Both the position numbers and the translations under genes were made by a program. From Companilactobacillus furfuricola (GTDB lineage: Bacteria; Bacillota; Bacilli; Lactobacillales; Lactobacillaceae), in assembly GCF_003946325.1 (NCBI RefSeq), contig NZ_RHNT01000006.1:1-64000 (forward strand): a DNA stretch of 64,000 bases, read 5' to 3'. The notes beneath the pieces are model-generated. The model saw only the letters and a program-made list of their open reading frames with translations, was not told where the DNA came from and did not search any database. Shown here piece after piece: positions 1 to 7,568 of this stretch (the first letter of the stretch is position 1; each line of letters begins with the position of its first letter).

Positions 1-1858
1 AGTCTTTTTGGAATCAACAGGCAACCTAGATCTTGATGAATTTCTTGATGGCTAACCAAAGTACAACAAGAACCGGTAAGGGTGTTAGAAAAGATATTAT
101 TATCCCTACTTCAACTGGTAAGTCGTTTAAACTGCATGCTTTGTATGAAAATGCTTTTGATGCTGTTTATCATAGTTTAGAAAGTACTAAGAACGAAAAT
201 ACTTTGAATCGTCTGGATCGCTTTTACACTAACGATACTTGTCCAATGTGTCATGGTAGTCGCTTTGATCCTAAGTTGTTCACTAATCATTTGATAAATA
301 AAAATATTGCTGAAGTTTCTCAGCTGACTATTTCTGAACTCCAACAGTTTGCAGATGATTTATTAATTTGGTTGCCTAATGATATGCGTGCTTTGGGAAA
401 AAATCTTGTGACTGAATTACTCGACTTGCTTTCTCCTATTATTGATCTTGGCTTAAATTATTTATCTTTGATGCGTGCCGGGAATACTTTGTCTACTGGA
501 GAATTGCAACGTATCCAGTTAGCTCGAACGATCCGCAATCAGATGACTGGTGTCCTATATGTGCTCGATGAACCTAGCGTCGGCCTTCATGCTGCTAATG
601 TTGCTGGCTTGATAAAGATCTTAAAGGAATTGGTCAAACTCGGAAATTCTTTGATCGTGGTCGATCATGACACTAGCATTATTGCCGCTGCTGATTATGT
701 TATCGAAATCGGTCCCGATTCCGGTGCTGACGGTGGAAATGTTATTACTGAAGGAACAGTCGCCGATATCAAACAGCAAGAGACTTCAGTGATCGAACCA
801 TATTTAACTGGTAAAGCTGACATTATGCAGCACCAACCAAGCAACAATATTTTTGAAAAAGGTGAAATTGACGTCTCGATCAGTGATCGCTTTAATATCC
901 ACAATTTATCTGCCAAATTTGCCAAAGAAAAATTGAACATTGTCTCAGGAATGTCCGGTTCCGGTAAAACTACTTTGATTTTTGACAGTTTGATCCCCGC
1001 CCTTGACCATGAAATAAAACATGATGAGATGCCCGATTTTGTCACCCACATCGATACCGGCGGCATTAAAAACGTTGTGACGGTAGATTCAGTCCCGATC
1101 GGTAAAAATGTTCGCTCAACTGTTGGGACTTATACTAAAGTATTCGATGAAGTCCGTAAGCTTTTTGCAAAAACTGACCAAGCTAAGGCTAAGAAATTTA
1201 CCGCTACTAATTTCTCTTATAACAATAAGGAAGGTGCTTGTCCAAATTGTGGCGGAACCGGCGTTATCACACTAGATATTCAATATTTACCTGATATGGT
1301 CGAGACTTGCCCGGTCTGCCATGGAAAAAGATATAAACCAGAAATATTAGATATTACTTGGCACGGCAAAAATTTAGCCGATATCCTCAATTTGTCGATC
1401 AAAGAGGCACTCGACTTTTTCCAAGACGATACTCGCATCCACAATATTTTGGAAGTACTTGATAATATTGGCCTCAGTTATTTAAATTAGGAGAAAGCAC
1501 CCCTACTCTTTCTGGTGGTGAAGCTCAAAGGTTAAAACTAGTCACTTACATGAAACGGAATCAAAAAGATCAGCTATTTATTTTTGATGAGCCGAGCGTT
1601 GGCCTTCATCCACGGGATGTCTCGGTCCTGATCAACGTTATGGATCAATTGATCGATAACCACGCCACCGTCATCGTCATCGAACACGACTTAGATCTAA
1701 TTTCTAATGCTGATTACATTAACGATCTCGGACCCGAAGGCGGAGTCAATGGCGGAAAAATCGTGGCTGTCGGAACACCCAAAGATATTTGTAAGAATCC
1801 ACAAAGTGTTACGGGAAAATATTTAAAAAAGCATCTAGAACTGTTTAACTTAATATAA
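1..1858 (+). pseudogene. UvrA-like ABC ATPase paralog, 5' end outside window, frameshifted
   Basis: This is the C-terminal two thirds of a UvrA-family protein (two ABC ATPase domains with zinc-binding insertions), not the housekeeping uvrA, which lies at 60181-63045. Visible motifs are a CPMCHGSRF zinc element, the signature STGELQRIQLAR, Walker B LDEPSVGLH, a second Walker A GMSGSGKTTL and a CPNCGG/CPVCHG zinc finger. The long frame stops at 1488-1490 (TAG) just where the second signature should begin; adding one A in the AAA run at 1484-1486 restores [17 protein letters not shown] and joins the 1487-1858 frame. At the left edge, UvrA-like residues (NLDLDEFLDG, bases 26-55) lie in a different frame from the long ORF and end in TAA at 53-55, suggesting a second frameshift near base 30-55. 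Such paralogs (UvrA2 type) are linked to damage or drug tolerance. Probably non-functional unless these are sequencing errors. Confidence 0.8.
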
Positions 1859-1874
1859 TCACTGGGGGAATATT

Positions 1875-2735
1875 ATGAAAAAATCTTTAACACTGTCATT
1901 ACTATTAGTTGCCATCGCAACTTTTAGCTTTTCCACAAATACAGTATCTGCTGCACCAAAAGCCAAGGGGTTAGTCTCGATTCAAAAAGAGATAAAAAAA
2001 GCTTCACCAAAACAGCCAATAATTTTTTCACATCGGGGCAGTCCTTACAATGCTCCAGAGCATAGTTTTGCAGGGTACGACAATGCTATTAAAGACGGAA
2101 GTCATTTTATTGAGCAAGATGTTTGGCTCAGCAAAGACAATAAACTTTACGTGACACACGATAACAATCTCAAACGCACTACTGGCAAAAATATCGAGGT
2201 TTCCAAATCCACATCTAAACAATTATCCAAAGTAAAATTGCGCAATGGCGAAAAATTACATCAATTAAAAGACGTCTTCAAACACTACCAAAAAAACGTC
2301 CACTACATTATCGAAGCCAAGAAGAACTCCGGTGACAATACCGACACCGAAAAAGCCTTAGCAACCCAATTAAACAAGTCCAAAATGAACAACAACGTCA
2401 TCATCCAAGATACCGACATAGGTGGCATCGAGCTATTACACAGCTTTAAACCACAAAAAAATGTCCCTTACTTATGGTTAATGGAAGCCAGCGGCGAGGA
2501 CCAATACTTAGAAAACATCAAAGTAGCGCCAAGCTATATAACCTTCCTATCACTAGACGCACAACAAGCAACACCCAAAATAATCAAAGCCATCCACAAA
2601 AGAAACATGCTATCAGACCTGTGGACGATCCAAACATACAATGACAACTACAACGCCATCAAACACAACAAAGCAGATAGCATATTCACCAACAATACAA
2701 AAGAAACCAAACATTTGATCAACAAGTGGAAGTAA
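1875..2735 (+). CDS. secreted glycerophosphodiester phosphodiesterase
   Basis: The 286-residue product hydrolyses glycerophosphodiesters to glycerol 3-phosphate and an alcohol, outside the membrane. It opens with a signal peptide (basic MKKS, hydrophobic stretch to about residue 20, then SAAPKA as a likely cleavage site). The GDPD fold is shown by SHRG near residue 53, APEHS, EQDVWLSKD and VTHDNNLKRTTG, which carry the catalytic His pair and metal-binding acidic residues. The start follows a GGGGGA ribosome-binding site. It lies 16 bp after the broken UvrA-like gene and has its own terminator. The 3' half is strikingly rich in A and C and poor in G, unlike the 5' half. Function from family; the exact substrate (lipoteichoic or teichoic acid, or phospholipid headgroup) is not shown by the sequence. 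Confidence 0.88.
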   Translation: MKKSLTLSLLLVAIATFSFSTNTVSAAPKAKGLVSIQKEIKKASPKQPIIFSHRGSPYNAPEHSFAGYDNAIKDGSHFIEQDVWLSKDNKLYVTHDNNLKRTTGKNIEVSKSTSKQLSKVKLRNGEKLHQLKDVFKHYQKNVHYIIEAKKNSGDNTDTEKALATQLNKSKMNNNVIIQDTDIGGIELLHSFKPQKNVPYLWLMEASGEDQYLENIKVAPSYITFLSLDAQQATPKIIKAIHKRNMLSDLWTIQTYNDNYNAIKHNKADSIFTNNTKETKHLINKWK

Positions 2736-2737
2736 AA

Positions 2738-2773
2738 AAAAAGTTCTTGGCAGAATAGCCAGGAACTTTTTTA
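2738..2773 (+). terminator. terminator of the phosphodiesterase gene
   Basis: AAGTTCTTGG at 2741-2750 pairs with CCAGGAACTT at 2759-2768 (one G-U pair) and is followed by a T run. The A-rich left flank lets it work on the other strand too. Confidence 0.85.
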
Positions 2774-2854
2774 TTCGCAAACATTTATCATTATTGAATA
2801 ATTAAAACTATATTCGCCAAAAAAAGCAGTAGCAAATTATCGATACTAAAAAAA

Positions 2855-3050
2855 AGTACCGCACCCTCCACCACCCATTATCCTTGCGATAACTTAGGTT
2901 TTGTGGAGGGTGGAGGAAATTCGCCGTCAGCCATAAAATTCCTCTTGGCAACGAAGGAGCTTAGTGAAAGGCCCAGCTTTGAGATGTCCGGGTGAACTTC
3001 CCGGACATCTCAAAGTGGCTCCCAAACGTTCATTACTCAATTTCCGGATT
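2855..3050 (+). repeat. structured repeat family A, copy 1 (decayed)
   Basis: Direct repeat of copy 2, 256 bp upstream of it; the first 75 bases or so (2855-2933 against 3111-3190) are nearly identical. It keeps the core AAATTCCTCTTGGCAACGAAG, with one change from the other copies. Its P4 hairpin is perfect over 16 bp (2977-2992 with 3000-3015, loop TGAACTT). The outer stem has lost its right arm: GGTTTTGTGGAGGGT is present on the left, but the right side after AATTTCCGGA no longer matches. The P3 stem is also eroded (TTCCTCT facing AGTGAAA). No coding signal: no ribosome-binding site and no shared reading frame ends. Confidence 0.85.
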
Positions 3051-3109
3051 ATTCGAAGAATCAACAACAAACCACAATCCAATCAGCTGCAAGTAAACGA
3101 AACTAATAT

Positions 3110-3330
3110 AAGTACCGTAACCCCCACCACCCATTATCCTTGCGATAACTTAGGTTTTGTGGAGGGTGGAGGAAATTCGCCGTCAGCCATGAAATTCCTC
3201 TTGGCGACGAAGGAGCTTAGAGGAAGGCCCAGCTTTGAGCTGTCCAGGTGGTCTTCCTGGATAGCTCAAAGTGGTGCCCATGGCGTTCCACGGCGCAATT
3301 TCCGGAACCCTCCACAAAACCGGCAATCAA
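3110..3330 (+). repeat. structured repeat family A, copy 2 (intact fold)
   Basis: Nested pairings visible: outer helix 3153-3167 with 3307-3321 (15 bp perfect); a GGA/GGA internal loop (3168-3170, 3304-3306); inner helix 3171-3183 with 3290-3303 (13 bp, one bulged C); P2 GCCATG 3186-3191 with CATGGC 3279-3284; P3 TTCCTCT 3195-3201 with AGAGGAA 3219-3225 enclosing the invariant 17-nt loop; P4 3233-3241 with 3263-3271, capped by TCCAGG/CCTGGA and loop TGGTCTT. The element is G+C-rich compared with its surroundings and ends just before the adhE terminator. Function unknown: structured RNA or hairpin-bearing mobile element. Confidence 0.88.
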
Positions 3331-3334
3331 CCAC

Positions 3335-3368
3335 AAAAAAAGCTTATCCAGAGGAAGGATAAACTTTT
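3335..3368 (-). terminator. terminator of adhE
   Basis: Read on the minus strand, AAGTTTATCC and GGATAAGCTT form a stem around TTCCTCT, followed by a run of T. It lies about 75 bp past the adhE stop codon. Confidence 0.85.
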
Positions 3369-3441
3369 AAGAAGGAAAAATTTAAATTGAAGGGATTTAA
3401 ATTTTGTGTTTTAGCTTTTATATGACTGTACCAAATAATGG

Positions 3442-6003
3442 CTATTTCTCGACATTTTTACCTGAATACTCATCAAGCAAAATTTGTCTTAATTCTGAGA
3501 TCATTGGTTCTTTTGGATTTGCAAACGAGAATTGGTCTGCAAAAGCATTCTCAGCCAACTCGTCGACTTTATCTTCGAATTGCTTTTGGTCAATATCTAA
3601 GGATCTCAAACTTAAAGTGATACCGACTGAATGTGCAAGGTCTACGATCTTGCTGATCAAAGCTTCTTTCAAGCTTTCATTATCAGAGCCTACGAGACCG
3701 ATGTACTTAGCTAGATTGGCATAATCTTCATCAGCTCTGAAGTATTCGTATTTTGGCCACATAGCAACTTTTTTTGGTTGCTCAAAATTATATCTAATTA
3801 CTTGAGGAAGTGAAATAATAACGCCTAGTCCATGGGAGATTCCAAATTCATTGTATAAAACATCGGCTAAGGAGTGCCCTACTCCAGCAAAGGCATTGGC
3901 AAACGACATCCCTGCTAGAGCTGAGGCGTTGTGAAGTTCTGCTTGAGCATCAACATCTCCATCATAAGCTTTCTTCAAGTTATCGATTACTAATTTGAAA
4001 GCTTGCATGGCATAGGGACGGGTATAGTCAGATGCCATATTGGAAACGTATGATTCAACAGCATTGTTCAAGACTTCCAAGCCGCCGATAGCAATGATCT
4101 TCTTCGGCATTGATTCAACAAATTGCGAGTCAATGATGGCCACGTCAGGTGTCAATGCATAGTCGGCAATTGGATATTTCACGTCAGTCCGATTATCGGT
4201 AATGTTTGAAAACGGTGTAACTTCAGAACCTGTTCCAAATGCTGTTGGAATAGCCACAAATTGTGCTTTTTCCGGCTTAGGGAACTTGTAGGTCCGTTTT
4301 CTAATATCGATAAATCCTTGTTCTGCCCCGAAGAGATCAACATCTGGATGCTCGTAGAAAAGCCACATGTCTTTAGCAGCATTCATAGTCGATCCCCCAC
4401 CTAGTGCAATGATCGTATCCGGTTTAAAAATATTCATTTGCGTAACACCACGTCCGACCATGTCAGTCGAAGTGACGTATTCAACATCTGAGAATAAAGT
4501 ATATTCAACCGGATGCTTGCGCCGTTTCAGTTCATCAATAACTGTATTGACATAACCTAGTTGGACCATAGTAGGATCACAAACGATCATTGCTCGTTTG
4601 ATACCTTCCATATCTTCTAGATAACGTACAGAAGTTTTTTCGAAGTAAACTTTTGGCTGCTTGATCCATTGCATGTTATTTCTCCGTCTAGCGATTGTTT
4701 TGATGTTCAACAAGTCAAATGATGAAACATTATGAGAGATAGAATTTTTACCCCAAGAACCGGTACCTAATGTTAATGAAGGGATCATTTCGTTATAAAG
4801 GTTTCCGATACCACCGATGGCAGATGGAGTATTAACGAGAACTCTACTTGCTAACATCTTGACTCCATAATCAGTTGCTAGCTTCTCATCCATTGTATGG
4901 ATCGAGGCCGTATGACCAAGGCCTCCATGATCTTTTGACTTGTAGATTGAAATAACTGGAGAAAGTTTTTCGCTAGATAGTGGCTCATCATCACCGATCT
5001 TGGTCAATTCAACTGCTAAAACTCGTGTATCGGCAGGAACTTTGATCCCTGCTAATTTGGCGATTTTTAAAGCTGAAGCACCGGCGATCGGTCCTTTGAC
5101 GCCACCTTGAGGACGAAACATTGTGTCAGCTAATGCTTTATAGTCTGCTTTCTTTAAAAAGAAGACGTGCATTTTTTCCATCTCAGTTTTGACATCAGAA
5201 TAAATTTCCTTGTCAACGATGGCACTGTTCTCAGACGCACAAACCATTCCATTATCAAATGTCTTGGATAGAACAATGTCATTTACTGCTCGACGAATGT
5301 TAGCTGTTTTTTCAATATATGCTGGACCATTACTAGGCCCCACTCCCAATGCCGGTTTACCAGTAGAATATGCTGCTTTAACCATTCCGGGACCACCAGT
5401 AGCTAGAACACTGGCTACCCCTTCGTGATTGATCAAGTAAGAAGTAGCATCAATACTTGGTTTCTCGATCCATTGAATAATTCCCTCGGGAGCTCCGGCA
5501 TCAATTGCTGCTTGATACATGATCTTGCCGGCAGCAACTGAACATTTTTGAGCTTGAGGATGGAAACCGAAGATGATCGGATTACGAGTCTTTACAGCAA
5601 TCAAGGATTTAAACATAGTAGTTGAAGTAGGATTAGTTACCGGTGTGACTCCGGCGAGAACTCCAAGTGGTTCAGCAACTTTGATCAAACGATGTTCTTT
5701 ATCGTCTTCAATAATACCAACGGTTTTGTCACGTTTGATCGAATGCCAAATCTCTTCAGTAGCATACATATTGTTGATCACTTTGTCCTCGGTGATACCA
5801 CGACCAGTTTCTTCATGAGCTAGTTTTGCTAATTTCAAGCTAGAATTGAGACCAGCAATTGCCATTTGATGCACAATGTGATCAACTTGCTCTTGAGTGA
5901 AATCATCCATGATCTCCAAAGCTTTATGAGCCTTAGAGACCATTTGGTCTATGGTCTTCGAGACATCTTCTTCTTCACTGACATTTTTTGCGTCTTTTAA
6001 CAT
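3442..6003 (-). CDS. adhE: bifunctional acetaldehyde-CoA/alcohol dehydrogenase
   Basis: The 853-residue enzyme reduces acetyl-CoA to acetaldehyde and then to ethanol in the cytoplasm, reoxidising two NADH; in lactobacilli this drains reducing power from hexose or pentose metabolism. The N-terminal half is a CoA-acylating aldehyde dehydrogenase with the catalytic Cys in NGMVCASEN (about residue 255). The C-terminal half is an iron-dependent alcohol dehydrogenase with [11 protein letters not shown], the GTGSEVTPF segment, and metal-binding His residues in GHSLAD and GISHGLG. Length is typical of AdhE. GGAGG sits 9 nt before the ATG. It is monocistronic, transcribed away from nagB, and has its own promoter, an upstream cre-like site and a terminator. 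Both active sites look intact. Confidence 0.97.
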   Translation of the reverse strand: MLKDAKNVSEEEDVSKTIDQMVSKAHKALEIMDDFTQEQVDHIVHQMAIAGLNSSLKLAKLAHEETGRGITEDKVINNMYATEEIWHSIKRDKTVGIIEDDKEHRLIKVAEPLGVLAGVTPVTNPTSTTMFKSLIAVKTRNPIIFGFHPQAQKCSVAAGKIMYQAAIDAGAPEGIIQWIEKPSIDATSYLINHEGVASVLATGGPGMVKAAYSTGKPALGVGPSNGPAYIEKTANIRRAVNDIVLSKTFDNGMVCASENSAIVDKEIYSDVKTEMEKMHVFFLKKADYKALADTMFRPQGGVKGPIAGASALKIAKLAGIKVPADTRVLAVELTKIGDDEPLSSEKLSPVISIYKSKDHGGLGHTASIHTMDEKLATDYGVKMLASRVLVNTPSAIGGIGNLYNEMIPSLTLGTGSWGKNSISHNVSSFDLLNIKTIARRRNNMQWIKQPKVYFEKTSVRYLEDMEGIKRAMIVCDPTMVQLGYVNTVIDELKRRKHPVEYTLFSDVEYVTSTDMVGRGVTQMNIFKPDTIIALGGGSTMNAAKDMWLFYEHPDVDLFGAEQGFIDIRKRTYKFPKPEKAQFVAIPTAFGTGSEVTPFSNITDNRTDVKYPIADYALTPDVAIIDSQFVESMPKKIIAIGGLEVLNNAVESYVSNMASDYTRPYAMQAFKLVIDNLKKAYDGDVDAQAELHNASALAGMSFANAFAGVGHSLADVLYNEFGISHGLGVIISLPQVIRYNFEQPKKVAMWPKYEYFRADEDYANLAKYIGLVGSDNESLKEALISKIVDLAHSVGITLSLRSLDIDQKQFEDKVDELAENAFADQFSFANPKEPMISELRQILLDEYSGKNVEK

Positions 6004-6062
6004 CTGAAATCCTCCAAACAGAATAGATTGTTAAACTATTCACGTTATTTATTTCACTAACT

Positions 6063-6090
6063 ATAATATCACCGTTTATTTTTAATGCAA
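6063..6090 (-). promoter_or_regulatory. adhE promoter
   Basis: On the minus strand, TTGCAT (6085-6090) and TATTAT (6063-6068) are separated by 16 bp, placing the transcript start near 6056, about 53 nt before the ATG. The sequence following the -10 contains GTGAAATAAATAACGTGAA, which only loosely resembles a Rex site. Confidence 0.65.
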
Positions 6091-6124
6091 GTATTTTCAC
6101 TGCATTTTTGAAAAAATCTCTAAA

Positions 6125-6138
6125 TGTATACGCTTACA
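6125..6138. promoter_or_regulatory. cre-like site (CcpA) upstream of adhE
   Basis: TGTATACGCTTACA matches the catabolite-responsive consensus TGNAANCGNTNNCA at all but one fixed position. It is centred about 75 bp upstream of the predicted adhE start point. A second symmetric candidate, ATAAAGCGCTTTAA, lies near 6353-6366 and could belong to either adhE or nagB. The rest of the 6004-6468 stretch is AT-rich with no gene that I can see. Confidence 0.55.
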
Positions 6139-6468
6139 TGAGCAAAAACGTCTTCTTTTGTTTCAAAAATAGTAACTATAGCCTATTATGATAAAGTTTT
6201 GACTAGTCATTAATTATTCAGTCAGTTTAGAAAAAAATCAAAGTCACTTTCACTTTTTGTCTAGTAAATGTAAAGTGAATTAATTAACTTTTAACTATTC
6301 TAATGTTTGATTATTGCATAATTTTAAAAGTAATTTCCTATATAATATTCAATAAAGCGCTTTAATTGCTTTAACTGAGCACTTATCACATAATCAAAGT
6401 TGGATTGAATCATTTCATTAATTGATTTTTTATCAGTCAAATATAACAAAATTCATGAGTAAATTTCA

Positions 6469-6510
6469 TTGACTTGTTTCTCAGAACAATTTATAATTGG
6501 ACTATACCAA
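6469..6510 (+). promoter_or_regulatory. nagB promoter with overlapping TTGG-N6-CCAA operator
   Basis: TTGACT (6469-6474), a 17-bp spacer and TATAAT (6492-6497) form a strong promoter. The palindrome TTGGACTATACCAA (6497-6510) starts on the last base of the -10 and would cover the transcription start, an arrangement expected for repression. TTGG-N6-CCAA resembles the operators of NagR/YvoA-type GntR repressors. The core ACTATACCA recurs in the glmS leader (20738-20773). No repressor gene is next to it. Confidence 0.75.
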
Positions 6511-6549
6511 ATCGAAGAGATTTACCATTTGAAAGGGGAAATATACACG

Positions 6550-7278
6550 ATGAAAGTTATCGTAGCAAAGAATAGCGATGTAGCAAGCAAGAAAGCCTTT
6601 GACTTGATCAAAGATGCAATGAACAACGGTGTCAAGGTTCTTGGTCTTGCCACAGGTAGTACGCCAGTCACATTGTACAAACTAATGGTTGAAAGTGATT
6701 TAGATTTCTCAAACATGACTTCTGTTAACTTGGATGAATACATTGGTTGTGGACCAGACAACGATCAAAGTTATCGTCACTTTATGCAAGTTAACTTATT
6801 TGATAAGAAACCATTTGCTAAGACATATGTCCCTGATGGTCTAGCAACTGATGAAGCAGCTGAAACAAAGCGCTATGACAAGATTATCGACGACAATCCG
6901 ATCGACCTACAAATTTTAGGTCTGGGTCGTAATGGCCACATTGGCTTTAATGAACCAGGCTCACCTTTTGATGCTTTAACTAGAAAGGTTCCATTAACTG
7001 CATCAACGATCGAAGCTAATGCTCGTTTCTTTGACAACGAAGAAGATGTTCCTAAGTTTGCTTACTCAATGGGTATCGGCTCGATCCTTAAGAGTAAGGA
7101 AATCGTTTTGATGGCCTTCGGTAAAGCCAAAGCTGCTGCAGTTAAGGCAATGATCGAAGCTCCCGCTTCAGTAGACTGCCCTGCTTCTGCTCTTCAAAAG
7201 AAAGACAATGTTGTTATCTTACTTGATGAAGATGCAGCCTCAGAATTAAACGCTAGTTCTATCAACGAAAATATTTAA
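6550..7278 (+). CDS. nagB: glucosamine-6-phosphate deaminase
   Basis: The 242-residue enzyme converts glucosamine 6-phosphate to fructose 6-phosphate and ammonia, feeding amino sugars into glycolysis and opposing GlmS. Family motifs: LATGSTP near the N-terminus, NLDEYIG with the catalytic Asp, and [14 protein letters not shown] with the active-site His. The ATG at 6550 is chosen because AAAGGGG lies 10 nt upstream and the protein then begins MKVIV as in relatives; the frame stays open further upstream (to 6469) but overlaps the promoter. It is a single-gene unit with its own operator and terminator. Confidence 0.96.
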   Translation: MKVIVAKNSDVASKKAFDLIKDAMNNGVKVLGLATGSTPVTLYKLMVESDLDFSNMTSVNLDEYIGCGPDNDQSYRHFMQVNLFDKKPFAKTYVPDGLATDEAAETKRYDKIIDDNPIDLQILGLGRNGHIGFNEPGSPFDALTRKVPLTASTIEANARFFDNEEDVPKFAYSMGIGSILKSKEIVLMAFGKAKAAAVKAMIEAPASVDCPASALQKKDNVVILLDEDAASELNASSINENI

Positions 7279-7287
7279 TTTTTAGAG

Positions 7288-7318
7288 GCAAATCCACAAT
7301 GTTGGATTTGTCTTTTTT
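7288..7318 (+). terminator. nagB terminator
   Basis: CAAATCCA and TGGATTTG form an 8-bp stem around a short loop, followed by CTTTTTTT, 10 bp after the nagB stop codon. Confidence 0.85.
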
Positions 7319-7324
7319 TGGTTT

Positions 7325-7356
7325 GAAAACGGGTTGCCGACGACAGCAGCCTCCAC
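7325..7356 (-). repeat. truncated 3' end of structured repeat family B
   Basis: On the minus strand, GGAGGCTGCTGTCGTC followed by GGCAACCCGTTTTC matches the end of the family B copies (GGAGGCCGCTGTCGYCTGG, then CTCGTTT) at roughly 24 of 30 positions. The 5' part of the element is absent. It sits between the nagB terminator and the terminator of the oleate hydratase unit. A relic is the simplest reading; chance is possible because the match is short. Confidence 0.5.
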
Positions 7357-7382
7357 CCTCTTATTTATTCTGATCAGATTCG

Positions 7383-7427
7383 AAAAGGGACCTTTGAGAA
7401 ATTGAACTTTCTCAAGGGTCCCTTTTG
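7383..7427 (-). terminator. terminator of the oleate hydratase unit
   Basis: AAAAGGGACCTTTGAGAAA and TTTCTCAAGGGTCCCTTTT form a 19-bp stem with one G-U pair, flanked by A and T runs, so it can act on both strands. It closes the ohyA and small-peptide transcript. Confidence 0.85.
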
Positions 7428-7445
7428 TATGGAGATAATTATTAT

Positions 7446-7553
7446 TTATTTTATCAATTTTTCAATGATTTTTTTACCACCGAAAAATACGATAGCTCCA
7501 ATGATCGAAGTTACGAGCAATAATTTACCTAAGAATTTTAAGAATTTTTTCAT
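7446..7553 (-). CDS. 35-residue membrane peptide downstream of oleate hydratase
   Basis: This short gene encodes a 35-residue peptide: a basic N-terminus (MKKFLKFLGK), a hydrophobic stretch LLLVTSIIGAIVFF long enough to cross a membrane, then a basic amphipathic tail (GGKKIIEKLIK). A good AGGAGGG ribosome-binding site lies 7 nt before the ATG, overlapping the end of the upstream gene's 3' region; the ATG is 15 nt past the oleate hydratase stop codon and a shared terminator follows. Co-transcription with ohyA is therefore likely. I do not recognise a family. It could help a peripheral hydratase at the membrane, or respond to fatty-acid stress; both are guesses. Confidence 0.65.
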   Translation of the reverse strand: MKKFLKFLGKLLLVTSIIGAIVFFGGKKIIEKLIK

Positions 7554-7568
7554 AGTGCCCTCCTATTT

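Noticed and set aside
695-1066. 123-codon minus-strand ORF inside the UvrA-like gene
   Set aside because: Antisense shadow of a clear UvrA-family coding frame; no ribosome-binding site or family features.
2964-3362. 132-codon ORF across family A copy 2, with the peptide KFLLATKELRG also read in ORFs of copies 3 and 4
   Set aside because: The peptide is the translation of the conserved core. The ORFs have no ribosome-binding site, differ in ends and orientation context, and the paired stems explain the conservation better than coding.
6021-6062. Rex-like site near the adhE promoter
   Set aside because: GTGAAATAAATAACGTGAA is not an inverted TTGTGAA-N4-TTCACAA repeat; the arms are in direct orientation.
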